The notes under the pieces: model-generated | The model's input: only the letters and a program-made list of their open reading frames with translations | Databases searched by the model: none | Told to the model about the DNA's origin: nothing | Made by a program: the position numbers and the translations under genes | NCBI GenBank assembly: GCA_026991225.1 | Contig: JALXCB010000128.1 | Span: 1-47,193 of the forward strand | Direction: 5' to 3' | DNA length: 47,193 nt | Source of the DNA: Anaerolineae bacterium | GTDB taxonomy: Bacteria > Chloroflexota > Anaerolineae > J102 | Shown here: one piece after another, positions 35,973 to 43,905 of the stretch | How the letters are laid out: the number at the start of each line of letters is the position of its first letter | Numbering within the stretch: position 1 is the first letter of the stretch

Positions 35973-36086
35973 ACCTGCGGGCTAAAACGACGCCCCGTGA
36001 ATGGGGCTTTTTGGCTGGTCGCGTGAGCAAAAAAGCCGGGTTCACTCGGCGTCGTTTCGTAGCCCGGAGTCTTTAGCTCCGGGCGG
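35960..36086 (+). repeat. REP hairpins overlapping the NRPS4 stop
   Basis: The hairpin CCCGCAGGTGAACCTGCGGG (35962-35981) contains the NRPS4 stop codon TGA (35970-35972) in its centre. It is followed by GCCCCGTGAATGGGGC, GCCGGGTTCACTCGGC and a GCCCGGAGTCTTTAGCTCCG hairpin. This is the same REP family as the 180-bp array. Confidence 0.88.
35992..36012 (+). terminator. Possible terminator formed by a REP hairpin
   Basis: GCCCC-GTGAAT-GGGGC stem followed by TTTTT, 20 bases after the NRPS4 stop. It has the form of an intrinsic terminator but has only a 5-bp stem core and belongs to a repeat family, so partial read-through to the sulfotransferase gene is plausible. Confidence 0.4.
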
Positions 36087-36143
36087 ACCAGGCTATGGAA
36101 CATTGTCGAATCCCCCACCCAATTCTCCCCTGGAGCGCCCCAC

Positions 36144-37223
36144 ATGGACAACCTCTTTGGCATGACCTTCGAACGCTGGCGAAAAGCGCTGAAAGAAAAT
36201 CACTACCGCATCGATCCTCCCTACTGGGGACGGGCGTTCAAGCTGACCACCATCACCATGTACACTTCTCGCCAGCTCAAGACGCGCTTTTTTCCCTACC
36301 AGGATGCAGTCGCAGCAGCGGATCCGCCCACGCCCACCTTCGTGCTGGGCCACTGGCGTTCCGGCACCACCCTGTTGCACAATCTGCTGAGCATGGACGA
36401 ACGCTGGGGTAGCCCCACCGTGTTCGACACCATGAACCCCTTCGTGTTTCTCAGCATCAGCGGTGAGATGCTGCGAGCGCAACGGGACGCCTTGAAGCGC
36501 AAAAGGGCGATGGATAACGTCGAATTCGATCCCCTCAGTCCGGGCGAGGATGAGTTCGCCCTGGGCAAGATCAGCCTGCGTTCCCCCTATATCGGGTGGT
36601 CTTTTCCAAAAAACGAGGCCCACTGGGATCGTTTCATCACTTTCCGCGACGCCACGGAGCAGGAGATCAACGAATGGAAAGAGGGATTCCTTTGGTTTTT
36701 GAAGGCGCTGCATGTAAAATATGGCAAGCCGATGCTGCTGAAATCCCCTCCTCACACGGGACGCATCCGACTGATTCTGGAGCTGTTCCCCGACGCCAGA
36801 TTCATCGCCATTCATCGTCATCCTTATCAGGTTTATCGCTCCACCCGTCATTTTTACGAAACAGCGCTGCCGCAAGGGTATTTGCAGACACCAGAGGAAG
36901 GCGCGATCCATCAGGGTATTTTGCGGCGGTATGAGGAAATGCACCAGGTCTTTTTCGAAGATCGCGTTTTGATTCCGAAAGACAACCTGCATGAGCTTTC
37001 TTTTGAGGATTTGGTCGAGGATCCCATTCGGGAAGTGGAAAAAATCTATGAAGCCGTTGGTCTGGACGGTTTCGCAGCCATGCTTCCCAAACTGGAACAG
37101 TTCGTCGAAGAAAAACATCGCAACTACAAACGGAACCCCGACACGCCTCTACCGGATGCCGTGAAAGCGGAGATTGCAGAACGCTGGCATCGAAGTTTTG
37201 AGGAATGGGGATATGAGGTGTAA
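36144..37223 (+). CDS. Sulfotransferase family protein (free-standing)
   Basis: A 359-residue soluble protein of the PAPS-dependent sulfotransferase superfamily (Sulfotransfer_3 type). The 5'-phosphosulfate loop is LGHWRSGTTLLHN near residue 70, MLLKSPPHTGRI near 200 carries the usual KSP motif, and FIAIHRHPYQVYRSTRHFYE near 220 supplies the 3'-phosphate-binding Arg/Ser pair. Length is normal. The expected reaction moves a sulfo group from PAPS to a hydroxyl or amine; the acceptor is unknown but could be a Tyr-like hydroxyl of the peptide. The base composition is less GC-rich than the synthetases, suggesting separate acquisition. It starts a tight run of accessory genes: the next gene begins 3 bases after its stop. 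Confidence 0.9.
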   Translation: MDNLFGMTFERWRKALKENHYRIDPPYWGRAFKLTTITMYTSRQLKTRFFPYQDAVAAADPPTPTFVLGHWRSGTTLLHNLLSMDERWGSPTVFDTMNPFVFLSISGEMLRAQRDALKRKRAMDNVEFDPLSPGEDEFALGKISLRSPYIGWSFPKNEAHWDRFITFRDATEQEINEWKEGFLWFLKALHVKYGKPMLLKSPPHTGRIRLILELFPDARFIAIHRHPYQVYRSTRHFYETALPQGYLQTPEEGAIHQGILRRYEEMHQVFFEDRVLIPKDNLHELSFEDLVEDPIREVEKIYEAVGLDGFAAMLPKLEQFVEEKHRNYKRNPDTPLPDAVKAEIAERWHRSFEEWGYEV

Positions 37224-37226
37224 TCG

Positions 37227-38567
37227 ATGAATCAAGAGCCAACGAAGCTGTTCAATCGCAACTATGCACTGTTATTTCAAGGCCAATTGGTTAGCCGTCT
37301 GGGAACGCAAATCTACGCCATTGCCATGATTTTGTGGATCAAAGATGCGACTGATTCTGCAACTTTAGTGGGATTGCTGCTCATGGTGTCGGCAATTCCG
37401 GGCGTGTTTCTCAGCCCCATCGGCGGCGCTGTCGCCGACCGTTTTTCCCGCCGCAAGATTCTGGTTTTCAGCGACCTGATCCGGGGCCTGGCCATGCTGG
37501 TCGTCGCCGGGGTGATTTATACAATGGCTGACTCGGTGGATCTGTTGCTGGCCTTGCTTTTTCTCGTCGCCATCCTCAGTGGCACAGTGACCGCGTTCTT
37601 CCGTCCCGCTATCGCCGCGGCCATTCCCGATCTCGTTCCCAAAGACCGCGTCGTCACGGCCAACTCCCTGGGACAGCTTTCCCTTCAGCTCTCGGTGTTC
37701 TTTGGTCAGGGATTGGGTGGCACATTATTCCGTCTGCTCGGAGCCCCTTTTCTTTTCCTGTTCAACGGCGTGTCCTTTCTATATGCGGCTCTGAGTGAAT
37801 CTTTCATCAAGATGCCGGAAGTTGCGCCCCGAGAAAAGATGTCCGTCGGAGAATCGTGGCGTCGGTTCATGGCCGATCTGAAAGAGGGTTTTCGCTATAC
37901 CTGGAACCGTTCAGGTCTGCGAGAATTGGTGTTCATCTCGGCGATTTTCAACTTCTTCACCATGCCCGCGGTGGTGTTGCTGCCTTTCTTTGTGGAGGAC
38001 ACGCTCCACGCCTCCAAGGATTGGTATGGCGTCATCCTGGTGGCTTTTGGCATAGGCGCTTTTCTCGGCTATGTGGTGGCTGGCATTTTCCGCCTGCCCG
38101 GCCGCACCAGGATGATGGTGCTCTTGGCGTTTATGGTGGGGCAGTCGGCCATGTATGGCGTCATCGGTTTTGCCCCTACGCCGTTTTCAGTATTGCCTAT
38201 GGCCCTGGCGGGGGGCTTCATGGGCGGGTATATCGCCGTCAATATCACGACCGTGCTTCAGCTTTCCACGCCCAGTGAGGTGCGAGGGCGGGTGTTCGGC
38301 CTGTTGGGCATGGTGGCGGGCAGCCTCACCCCCATCGCCATGGGACTTTCGGGCGTCATTGCAGATGCAGTTGACCAGAATATCCCCTTGATTTACGCCG
38401 TGTCTGGCGGTATCATGGTCATACTCTCGGTCTCCGTGGCGCTTTTGCCCCAAACGCGCGCTTTGCTGGCGTACGAATACAAACCCAAAGACCGTCAGGG
38501 TCCGCCGCCGGACGCTGGTCCCACCGCCGATCGTCCTCCCGTTTCTCCCACAACCCTGCCCTTCTGA
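37227..38567 (+). CDS. MFS transporter, probable peptide exporter
   Basis: A 446-residue integral membrane protein of the major facilitator superfamily (MFS_3 / EntS-like group). It has about 12 hydrophobic segments and the loop-2/3 motif GGAVADRFSRRKIL near residue 70, the characteristic G-x-x-x-D-R-x-x-R-R/K signature. A Pro-rich cytoplasmic tail follows the last helix. Its position directly between the sulfotransferase and the type II thioesterase (gaps of 3 and 2 bases) makes it the best candidate for export of, or self-resistance to, the peptide product. MFS_3 members commonly export siderophores or drugs; the actual substrate cannot be read from sequence. Confidence 0.9.
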   Translation: MNQEPTKLFNRNYALLFQGQLVSRLGTQIYAIAMILWIKDATDSATLVGLLLMVSAIPGVFLSPIGGAVADRFSRRKILVFSDLIRGLAMLVVAGVIYTMADSVDLLLALLFLVAILSGTVTAFFRPAIAAAIPDLVPKDRVVTANSLGQLSLQLSVFFGQGLGGTLFRLLGAPFLFLFNGVSFLYAALSESFIKMPEVAPREKMSVGESWRRFMADLKEGFRYTWNRSGLRELVFISAIFNFFTMPAVVLLPFFVEDTLHASKDWYGVILVAFGIGAFLGYVVAGIFRLPGRTRMMVLLAFMVGQSAMYGVIGFAPTPFSVLPMALAGGFMGGYIAVNITTVLQLSTPSEVRGRVFGLLGMVAGSLTPIAMGLSGVIADAVDQNIPLIYAVSGGIMVILSVSVALLPQTRALLAYEYKPKDRQGPPPDAGPTADRPPVSPTTLPF

Positions 38568-38569
38568 TT

Positions 38570-39328
38570 ATGTCCCGGTGGTTTCTTACTCCCAAGCCGA
38601 ATCCCGCGGCCGCACTGCGACTCATCTGCTTTCCCTATTCCGGCGCGTCCGCGTCCATCTACTTCGATTGGGCCAATGTCCTGCCCCCCAGCATCGAAGT
38701 CGTGGCCGTGCAGTTGCCCGGTCGGGCCAACCGCCTGGTCGAGCCCCTGCTGACGGACATGGCCTCGGTCATCGAGGGCGTCATGTCGGAATTGCCCGAC
38801 TTGCTGGATCGACCCTTCGCCCTGTTCGGGCACAGCCTGGGCGCGCAGGAAGCCTTTGAGACGGCGCTGGCGCTGCGCCGGGCGGGATTGCCCCAGCCCG
38901 CGCGGCTGTTCGTCTCGGGCCATGGCGCCCCCCACGCCGAAGACCCCGACCGGCTGTTGCTCCATCGCCTGGATGACGAAGCGATGGTGGCGGAGTTGCG
39001 CAAGATGAACGGCATGGCGCCCGAGATCCTGGAGAACGAGGAGCTGATGCAGCTGCTCCTGCCCATCCTCCGGGCCGATTTCACCATCTCCGAGACCTAC
39101 GAATATCAGCCCGAGCCGCCGCTGGACTGCCCCATCTCTGCTTACGGCGGCCTGCAGGACGCCTACGTCACCCGGGCGCAGATGCTGGCCTGGAAGGACT
39201 TGACCACGGGCGATTTTCGACTGCGCATGTTCCCGGGCGATCACTTCTATCTGAATTCATCCAAGATGCTGTTGTTGCAGGCCCTGGCCCGAGATCTGGA
39301 TGAAGTGATGCGTAAAACATCGACATAA
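38570..39328 (+). CDS. Type II thioesterase
   Basis: A 252-residue alpha/beta-hydrolase of the GrsT/RifR type. FPYSGASASIY and LPGRANR near the N-terminus are typical of the family. The nucleophile Ser is in FGHSLGA near residue 86, and the catalytic His is in FPGDHFYL near 224. Stand-alone enzymes of this kind remove misprimed or stalled acyl groups from carrier-protein phosphopantetheine arms, keeping NRPS lines running. It starts 2 bases after the MFS stop, so the two are very probably co-translated. Full length with no missing motifs. Confidence 0.94.
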   Translation: MSRWFLTPKPNPAAALRLICFPYSGASASIYFDWANVLPPSIEVVAVQLPGRANRLVEPLLTDMASVIEGVMSELPDLLDRPFALFGHSLGAQEAFETALALRRAGLPQPARLFVSGHGAPHAEDPDRLLLHRLDDEAMVAELRKMNGMAPEILENEELMQLLLPILRADFTISETYEYQPEPPLDCPISAYGGLQDAYVTRAQMLAWKDLTTGDFRLRMFPGDHFYLNSSKMLLLQALARDLDEVMRKTST

Positions 39329-39353
39329 AGATCACTGACCGACTACTTTATTC

Positions 39354-39497
39354 GTGACTGCTAAGGTAGTTGGCCCCAATCACTCCTCTTTTGCCACGAA
39401 GACACGAAGGAAACGAAGGCGCGAAGTCATTCAAAAAAGATTTTATCCGTGTTTCCTCGTATCCGTGTCGAGTGAACAGGACTGCGTTAGCAGTTAT
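39354..39497. mobile_element. MITE copy 2 with 8-bp target duplication
   Basis: A 144-bp non-coding element with ends GTGACTGCTAA (39354-39364) and TTAGCAGTTAT (39487-39497), 9 of 11 terminal bases complementary. It is flanked by perfect direct repeats CTTTATTC (39346-39353 and 39498-39505). Interior CCACGAAGACACGAAGG links it to copy 1 at 14620. It separates the thioesterase gene from the MbtH gene. Confidence 0.83.
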
Positions 39498-39535
39498 CTT
39501 TATTCTGAACATACCATATACAAGGAGGTAGACTT

Positions 39536-39757
39536 ATGTCCTGGGATGATCGCGAAGACGCCACCATCTTTCGCGTCGTTGTGAATTACGAAGAACAGTA
39601 TTCTATCTGGCCCGTGGACCGAGAGATTCCCCTGGGCTGGCGAGACGCGGGCAAACAGGGCTCCAAGCAAGAATGTCTGGATTATATCAAAGAAGTCTGG
39701 ACCGACATGCGCCCGCTGAGTCTTCGTAAGAAGATGGAGGCGATGGCGAGTCAATGA
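39536..39757 (+). CDS. MbtH-like protein
   Basis: A 73-residue protein with the full family signature: [19 protein letters not shown], then [13 protein letters not shown], and [13 protein letters not shown] at the end. MbtH-like proteins bind adenylation domains and are often needed for their folding and activity. A strong ribosome binding site AAGGAGGT (39522-39529) sits 6 bases before the ATG, in contrast to the weak sites of the synthetase genes; this fits a stoichiometric helper needed in large amounts. It is followed after 10 bases by the PPTase gene. The MITE directly upstream may have altered its transcription. Identification is near certain. Confidence 0.97.
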   Translation: MSWDDREDATIFRVVVNYEEQYSIWPVDREIPLGWRDAGKQGSKQECLDYIKEVWTDMRPLSLRKKMEAMASQ

Positions 39758-39767
39758 TCCAGGCGTC

Positions 39768-40496
39768 ATGACTTTGTCCTGGCAGCCGCCGCCCGCGCGC
39801 CCGACCCTCGCACCCAACGAGGTGCACCTCTGGCGCGTCTCTCTCGTCCAACCGCCCTTCCCCCTCGATCTTCTCTGGCGGCAGTTGAATCCGGATGAGC
39901 TCGACCGGGCGCAGCGTTATCGTTTCGAGCGGGATCGACGGCGGTTTGTCGTCGCCCGCGGCATGTTGCGGGTCATTCTGGCTCGCTACACGGGCCTCGC
40001 TCCCAACGCCATCCAGTTCGAATACAGCGATCACGGCAAACCCGAGTTGCCGGATCGCCCCGACCTGGCCTTTAACGCCTCGGATAGCGGGGAATGGATG
40101 GCGCTGGGGGTGACCCGCGATCGCCTTATCGGCGTGGATATCGAGCAGGTGCGTGCGGATGTGGCGACGCTGGAGATCGCCGATCGTTTCTTTTCGGCGC
40201 GCGAAGTGGCGGCGTTGCGGGCGTTACCGCAGGATGATCGGACAGATGCTTTCTTTCGCTGCTGGACGCGCAAAGAGGCCTTCATCAAGGCGATTGGTGA
40301 AGGCCTCTCTTATCCTTTACATGAATTCGATGTCACGTTGGGCCCGAATGAACCCGCGCGGCTGCTTTTCGTCCGGAATGATCCCCAAGCCCCCTCGCGG
40401 TGGTGGATGATCGATTTCCCTGTGGCGGAGGGGTATGCGGGCGCCGTGATCGCGGAGCAACCGGTGGCGTCGGTGCGGTATTGGGCCTGGGGATGA
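39768..40496 (+). CDS. Sfp-type 4'-phosphopantetheinyl transferase
   Basis: A 242-residue enzyme that moves phosphopantetheine from CoA to the conserved Ser of carrier domains. Visible motifs: YSDHGKPEL near 85; FNASDSGEW near 102 (P1, where Asp stands in the position usually held by His in NxSHS); GVDIEQV near 124 with the Mg-binding Asp and Glu; FFSAREVAAL; and FFRCWTRKEAFIKAIGEGLSYPL (W-x-x-KEA-x-x-K-x-x-GxGL). Length is normal for the Sfp group. It closes the biosynthetic run; its stop codon TGA (40494-40496) directly abuts the stop of the convergent gene on the other strand, leaving no spacer for a terminator. Confidence 0.95.
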   Translation: MTLSWQPPPARPTLAPNEVHLWRVSLVQPPFPLDLLWRQLNPDELDRAQRYRFERDRRRFVVARGMLRVILARYTGLAPNAIQFEYSDHGKPELPDRPDLAFNASDSGEWMALGVTRDRLIGVDIEQVRADVATLEIADRFFSAREVAALRALPQDDRTDAFFRCWTRKEAFIKAIGEGLSYPLHEFDVTLGPNEPARLLFVRNDPQAPSRWWMIDFPVAEGYAGAVIAEQPVASVRYWAWG

Positions 40497-41264
40497 TCAG
40501 CGGCTGCGGGTGCGCCGGAAGGCGAAGGCGGAAGCGCCCATGAGGAGCATGCCCATCAGAGCCACGAAAAGGGTGGATGCGAGAGCGACATGACGTCGGG
40601 CCTGAAGCTCTTTGATATTCACGGTAGTGGGGATATTCCAGCCTCGCAGGGGCTGCGTCTCATCCAGAACTGTGGCGGGGAAGGTCGAGTTGTCGCCCGT
40701 GCCAAAGCGGATGCCCACTTGATTCCGACAATCGACGCCGGGCGTTTGGGAATCGGGAGGCAGTTGAGCCAGATCGACGCTCCATTCGATATACGCATTC
40801 ACCCGCTGGCCTTGAGAAGCGTTGCCGGGGGTGTAATAAGCCTGATCTCCTGTGACAATATACAACGTGTCGTTGCCAGGAAAGTAGGAGATCAATCGGT
40901 CTTCCGGTTCCTGGTCGACCCCATCATTGTCACAGTCAATGGAAGCGACCGCGGTGCGGTTGTTGTCTTGATTCAACCCTGGCGAGGCGTTTAGCTCCAT
41001 CAGGAAGTAGAGGGTGTTTCCTCCATTGCCTGTCGCTACCCATGCCTGAACGATGTCATCATTTGCTGTGCCGCCGTTGATGGTATCGCCTGTCGCATCG
41101 GTCTGAAAAACGGGAATGCCCTGCGCCGACCATTCTGCAATGGAATTGTCGTCGGTGTCGATATTGTAAATGGCGGCAAACGCGCGTCCACCGCCGATCA
41201 GAAGAATCAACCCGGCAATCAAAAGCAACGCGGGCAGGCGAAAGGTTTTTATTATCGTTATCAT
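40497..41264 (-). CDS. Predicted secreted, C-terminally anchored surface protein
   Basis: A 255-residue protein. The start at ATG 41264 (reverse strand) is preferred because AAGGTGA lies just upstream and the product then begins with a signal peptide (MITIIKTFRLPALLLIAGLI...GRAFA). The mature part is acidic and Asn/Asp-rich (IYNIDTDDNSIAEW, DCDNDGVDQEPED, reminiscent of Ca-binding loops), followed by one hydrophobic segment (TLFVALMGMLLMGASAFAF) and a basic end RRTRSR, so a membrane anchor or sorting tail is likely. I do not recognise the family with certainty. It is convergent with the PPTase gene and so not part of the synthetase operon. Confidence 0.75.
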   Translation of the reverse strand: MITIIKTFRLPALLLIAGLILLIGGGRAFAAIYNIDTDDNSIAEWSAQGIPVFQTDATGDTINGGTANDDIVQAWVATGNGGNTLYFLMELNASPGLNQDNNRTAVASIDCDNDGVDQEPEDRLISYFPGNDTLYIVTGDQAYYTPGNASQGQRVNAYIEWSVDLAQLPPDSQTPGVDCRNQVGIRFGTGDNSTFPATVLDETQPLRGWNIPTTVNIKELQARRHVALASTLFVALMGMLLMGASAFAFRRTRSR

Positions 41265-41378
41265 TTTCTCACCTTGGAAAGAGGAAATTGGAAATCCAAA
41301 GAAGCGCAACAACTTCGGCTCCAAACAGGAAGCTTATTTTCCATGCTTCATCGCATGAGCTTATGCACTTTCAATTCG

Positions 41379-41407
41379 ATTATAATACAATTCGATTTTT
41401 TTGTCGA
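41379..41407 (-). promoter_or_regulatory. Sigma70-type promoter for the surface-protein gene
   Basis: On the reverse strand: -35 TCGACA (41402-41407), 17-bp spacer, -10 TATAAT (41379-41384) in an AT-rich intergenic stretch, about 115 bases before the start codon at 41264. The motif match is good; there is no functional proof. The remainder of the gap 41265-41521 is AT-rich and holds no gene I can support. Confidence 0.6.
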
Positions 41408-41521
41408 ATGCTCACGAATACCGTTCTTTTTTAAAGATTTCTCTAAACTCAATGACGTTTGACAAAGCTGTTTCATGACTGGCAGTTTGGCGCAATTTAC
41501 CAGTTACGGTATGATCCGGAC

Positions 41522-43534
41522 ATGTCTGGTTCGAGAAAAGGCGATCGTTTGATGATTCCCTTTGCCCGACGAATGATTATCGTGGGGATTTTGCTCCTTG
41601 CGGCGTGGCTGCGATGGACTCAGCCGGGCTTGGTGGAGTTCAAGTATGATGAAGCGCATATCTTTGGCATGGCGCAAGGGATAGCTACGGGGCATTTCTG
41701 GCCCGTGCTCAGCGGAGGAACGAGCATCGGCCTGCCGCGCGCCGCCCTGGACGCCTACATCCTCGCGATTCCCCTGTCCCTGACGGGGGGATCGCCCCAG
41801 GCCGCGGTCATCTGGCTGGGCATGTGGGGCGTGACGGCCGTGGCGCTGACCTATCTGCTGGGGCGGTGGATGGCAGGCCCGCGGGCGGGTTTGCTGGCCG
41901 CGGCCTACATGGGTTTGAATCCCTGGCTGGTTTTCTACGACCGCAAGTTCTGGGCGCATATCCAGGTGGTCTTCAGTGTGTTGCTGTTGCTGTTGGCCTG
42001 GCGGGTGGTGGCGAGGAACAGCAGCCGGGCCCGGTTCTGGTTTCCGGTCGTAGCGGCTTTGCAATTGCTTACGCATGTGCTGGCGCTGGTGCAGGCGTTG
42101 AGCTGGCTGGGCGCGGGGTTGGCGGCTCCCAGACGGTGGCGGCGCAAAGAAACCTTGTGGGGAGCGCTGGTGGGCGTCGCTTTGTTGCTACCCTATCTGG
42201 CGGCGTTGGCCCGTCGTGCCTTGCAGGCGTCTACGCCGCAGGTTGTGGCCGTCACCACCTATGCCACTGCTGGCGGTCAAACGCTCAGCGACCGTTGGCG
42301 GCTGGCCTGGCGGCTCATCTCGGGCGACCGCATCTTCGAGCTGACGGGGTTGGGCGTCCGCGCCACGCCGTGGGATGAGATGCTGGCGTGGGGGAGCTGG
42401 GTGGTTGGGGTCGTGATGCTGTTTGGCGTGGGCGTCACCCTCGCCCGATGGCTGCGCCCGCGCGAGGAAGGGCTTTCCAGAACGTCGGCGATTTTGTTGC
42501 TGGCCTGGGGCGTGGGCCCCTGGCTGGCTCTCAGCTTCGGGCCCATGCGGGTCTACCTGCAATACTGGTCGGTGTTGCTGCCCCTACCCGCGCTCTTCTT
42601 CGCCATTGGTCTGGATTGGGCCTGGAGGTGGCTGGTGATATGGCGAGAAGGTTCGGCCATAAGTCCCGCTTATGTGATTCGCACGGGGGGCGCGGCGTTG
42701 ACCGTTGCTTTGTTGCTGGTCATCTGGGCGGGCGCCTGGCTGAGCGTGCTCGGCAGAATCGATGCTGGCGCGGGGCTGGCGACCTTTGGACGGCCTCTGC
42801 GGGACTGGCAGGAGGCGCTGGGCGAGGCGAATGGCTGGGCGCAAAAGCTGGAGTTGGATCAGGTCAAAGTCCTGGCTCAGGGGGTGGATCCGGGCCAGGA
42901 TGGGGAGCCCGCGGCCATCGCCAGCCTCATCGGCAATCCGCCTTATGCCCGGTTTTTGGATCTGAGCGGGCCTACGCCCGGGCTCCTGCTGCACACCACC
43001 CAGCCCAGCCTGTATCTCACGACTTCATCGGCCATGGACGTCTTGTTGACTACATTGGGAGAGGAGGTGTGGCGGGGGAGCGGCGCAGAGCCTATGCGGC
43101 TCTATCTGCTGCCATCCGCACCCGATTCGGGCATTCAGGCCCGTCTGTTGCCCGAACCCCAGAATTTTGACGTGGGAGCATCGCTCATCGGCTATGCCTT
43201 TCCTGACCCCTGGCTTGCAAATGAGCCCGTGCAGGTCATCCTGGTCTGGCGCATGGGGGCTGTTTCGCAACAGGCCCGGCAGGGCGATTATACGGCCTTC
43301 AATCACATCGTGCGGCAAGGCGACGAGGCTAAAGTGGCGCAAGTGGATGGCATGGCTATGCTCAGTCGCGATTGGTGGCCCGAAGATGTGATCTACCAAT
43401 TCTATACGGTGACGATTCCCGAAGCGGGGGAGTTCGAATGGCTAGCGGGATTGTATAGCCGGGTTGACGGAAGCAGATCGCATCTGCCTTCGGGCGGAGA
43501 CGCAGTCATCCTCCCGCTGAAGGTGACTAGATGA
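41522..43534 (+). CDS. GT39-like polytopic membrane glycosyltransferase
   Basis: About 670 residues from ATG 41522; TTG 41459 and ATG 41552 are alternatives and no start has a clear ribosome binding site. The N-terminus is a hydrophobic helix followed by FKYDEAHIFGMAQGI, matching the acidic first extracytoplasmic loop (DE motif) of the PMT/ArnT/GT39 superfamily. Then come about ten hydrophobic segments to near residue 430, and a soluble C-terminal part (about 230 residues). Such proteins transfer sugars from lipid-phosphate donors in the membrane; donor and acceptor are unknown. It lies outside the synthetase run and has its own upstream gap. Fold assignment is fairly good; exact activity is not determinable. 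Confidence 0.75.
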   Translation: MSGSRKGDRLMIPFARRMIIVGILLLAAWLRWTQPGLVEFKYDEAHIFGMAQGIATGHFWPVLSGGTSIGLPRAALDAYILAIPLSLTGGSPQAAVIWLGMWGVTAVALTYLLGRWMAGPRAGLLAAAYMGLNPWLVFYDRKFWAHIQVVFSVLLLLLAWRVVARNSSRARFWFPVVAALQLLTHVLALVQALSWLGAGLAAPRRWRRKETLWGALVGVALLLPYLAALARRALQASTPQVVAVTTYATAGGQTLSDRWRLAWRLISGDRIFELTGLGVRATPWDEMLAWGSWVVGVVMLFGVGVTLARWLRPREEGLSRTSAILLLAWGVGPWLALSFGPMRVYLQYWSVLLPLPALFFAIGLDWAWRWLVIWREGSAISPAYVIRTGGAALTVALLLVIWAGAWLSVLGRIDAGAGLATFGRPLRDWQEALGEANGWAQKLELDQVKVLAQGVDPGQDGEPAAIASLIGNPPYARFLDLSGPTPGLLLHTTQPSLYLTTSSAMDVLLTTLGEEVWRGSGAEPMRLYLLPSAPDSGIQARLLPEPQNFDVGASLIGYAFPDPWLANEPVQVILVWRMGAVSQQARQGDYTAFNHIVRQGDEAKVAQVDGMAMLSRDWWPEDVIYQFYTVTIPEAGEFEWLAGLYSRVDGSRSHLPSGGDAVILPLKVTR

Positions 43535-43569
43535 TTTTTCGTGACATAAAATTTTTCAAAGGCGGCGAG

Positions 43570-43750
43570 GGGTGCGTCCCAGATATTTGGCGTCATCTAG
43601 CCGACTGAAGTCGCGCCTCATCAGGCCTGCGGCCAGTGGACGGCCTCCGCCGTCCTGTCTTCCGGTCGACGAAGGTCGACCGTCGGCGCGAAGCGCCTAA
43701 AGACCCTGAGTTTACTCGGCGAGTGCCTGCCAAGAATTTAGGACACACCC
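43570..43750. mobile_element. MITE-like element with 9-bp duplication and a hairpin chain
   Basis: A 181-bp non-coding element. The ends GGGTGCGTCCCAGATATTTG and (reverse) GGGTGTGTCCTAAATTCTTG match at 17 of 23 terminal positions and are flanked by direct repeats GGCGGCGAG (43561-43569 and 43751-43759). Inside are consecutive tight hairpins: GGCC-TGC-GGCC (43624-43634), GGACGGC-CTCC-GCCGTCC (43638-43655), GGTCGAC-GAAG-GTCGACC (43664-43681) and GGCGC-GAA-GCGCC (43685-43697). Confidence 0.7.
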
Positions 43751-43765
43751 GGCGGCGAGAAGGAC

Positions 43766-43796
43766 TTGACAGCGTCCCGGTTTTGATCCATACTAT
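43766..43796 (+). promoter_or_regulatory. Candidate sigma70 promoter upstream of the small ORF
   Basis: -35 TTGACA (43766-43771) with a -10 of CATACT (17-bp spacer) or TACTAT (19-bp spacer, 43791-43796). It lies just outside the MITE-like element and about 60-90 bases before a start codon with a strong ribosome binding site. Confidence 0.5.
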
Positions 43797-43854
43797 AAGA
43801 AGTCCAAATGGGATCCTTTTCTGTGATCATTATCAACTCAGCAAGGAGGCTGCA

Positions 43855-43905
43855 ATGCACCAAGATGACGCATCGAGTGGCTTCTCGCAAGGCTGTTCGA
43901 TGTGA
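43855..43905 (+). CDS. Small ORF of 16 codons with strong ribosome binding site
   Basis: ATG 43855 follows AAGGAGG (43843-43849) at a 5-base spacing, with a candidate promoter upstream. The product MHQDDASSGFSQGCSM is too short for family recognition. It could be a leader peptide, a regulatory upstream ORF or a decayed gene. Downstream, a second tiny frame (ATG 43981, MKVCGGRLNKCEMKS) lacks a good ribosome binding site. In the rest of 43906-44190 I see only AT-rich sequence leading to the next gene. Confidence 0.4.
   Translation: MHQDDASSGFSQGCSM

Noticed and set aside
41459-41521. TTG start for the GT39-like gene
   Set aside because: The added N-terminal residues are not hydrophobic or conserved-looking and there is no ribosome binding site; ATG 41522 is preferred, with ATG 41552 possible.
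43636-43854. Longer version of the small ORF starting at 43636
   Set aside because: Its upstream part runs through the hairpins and end of the MITE-like element and the promoter; the start at 43855 has the ribosome binding site.
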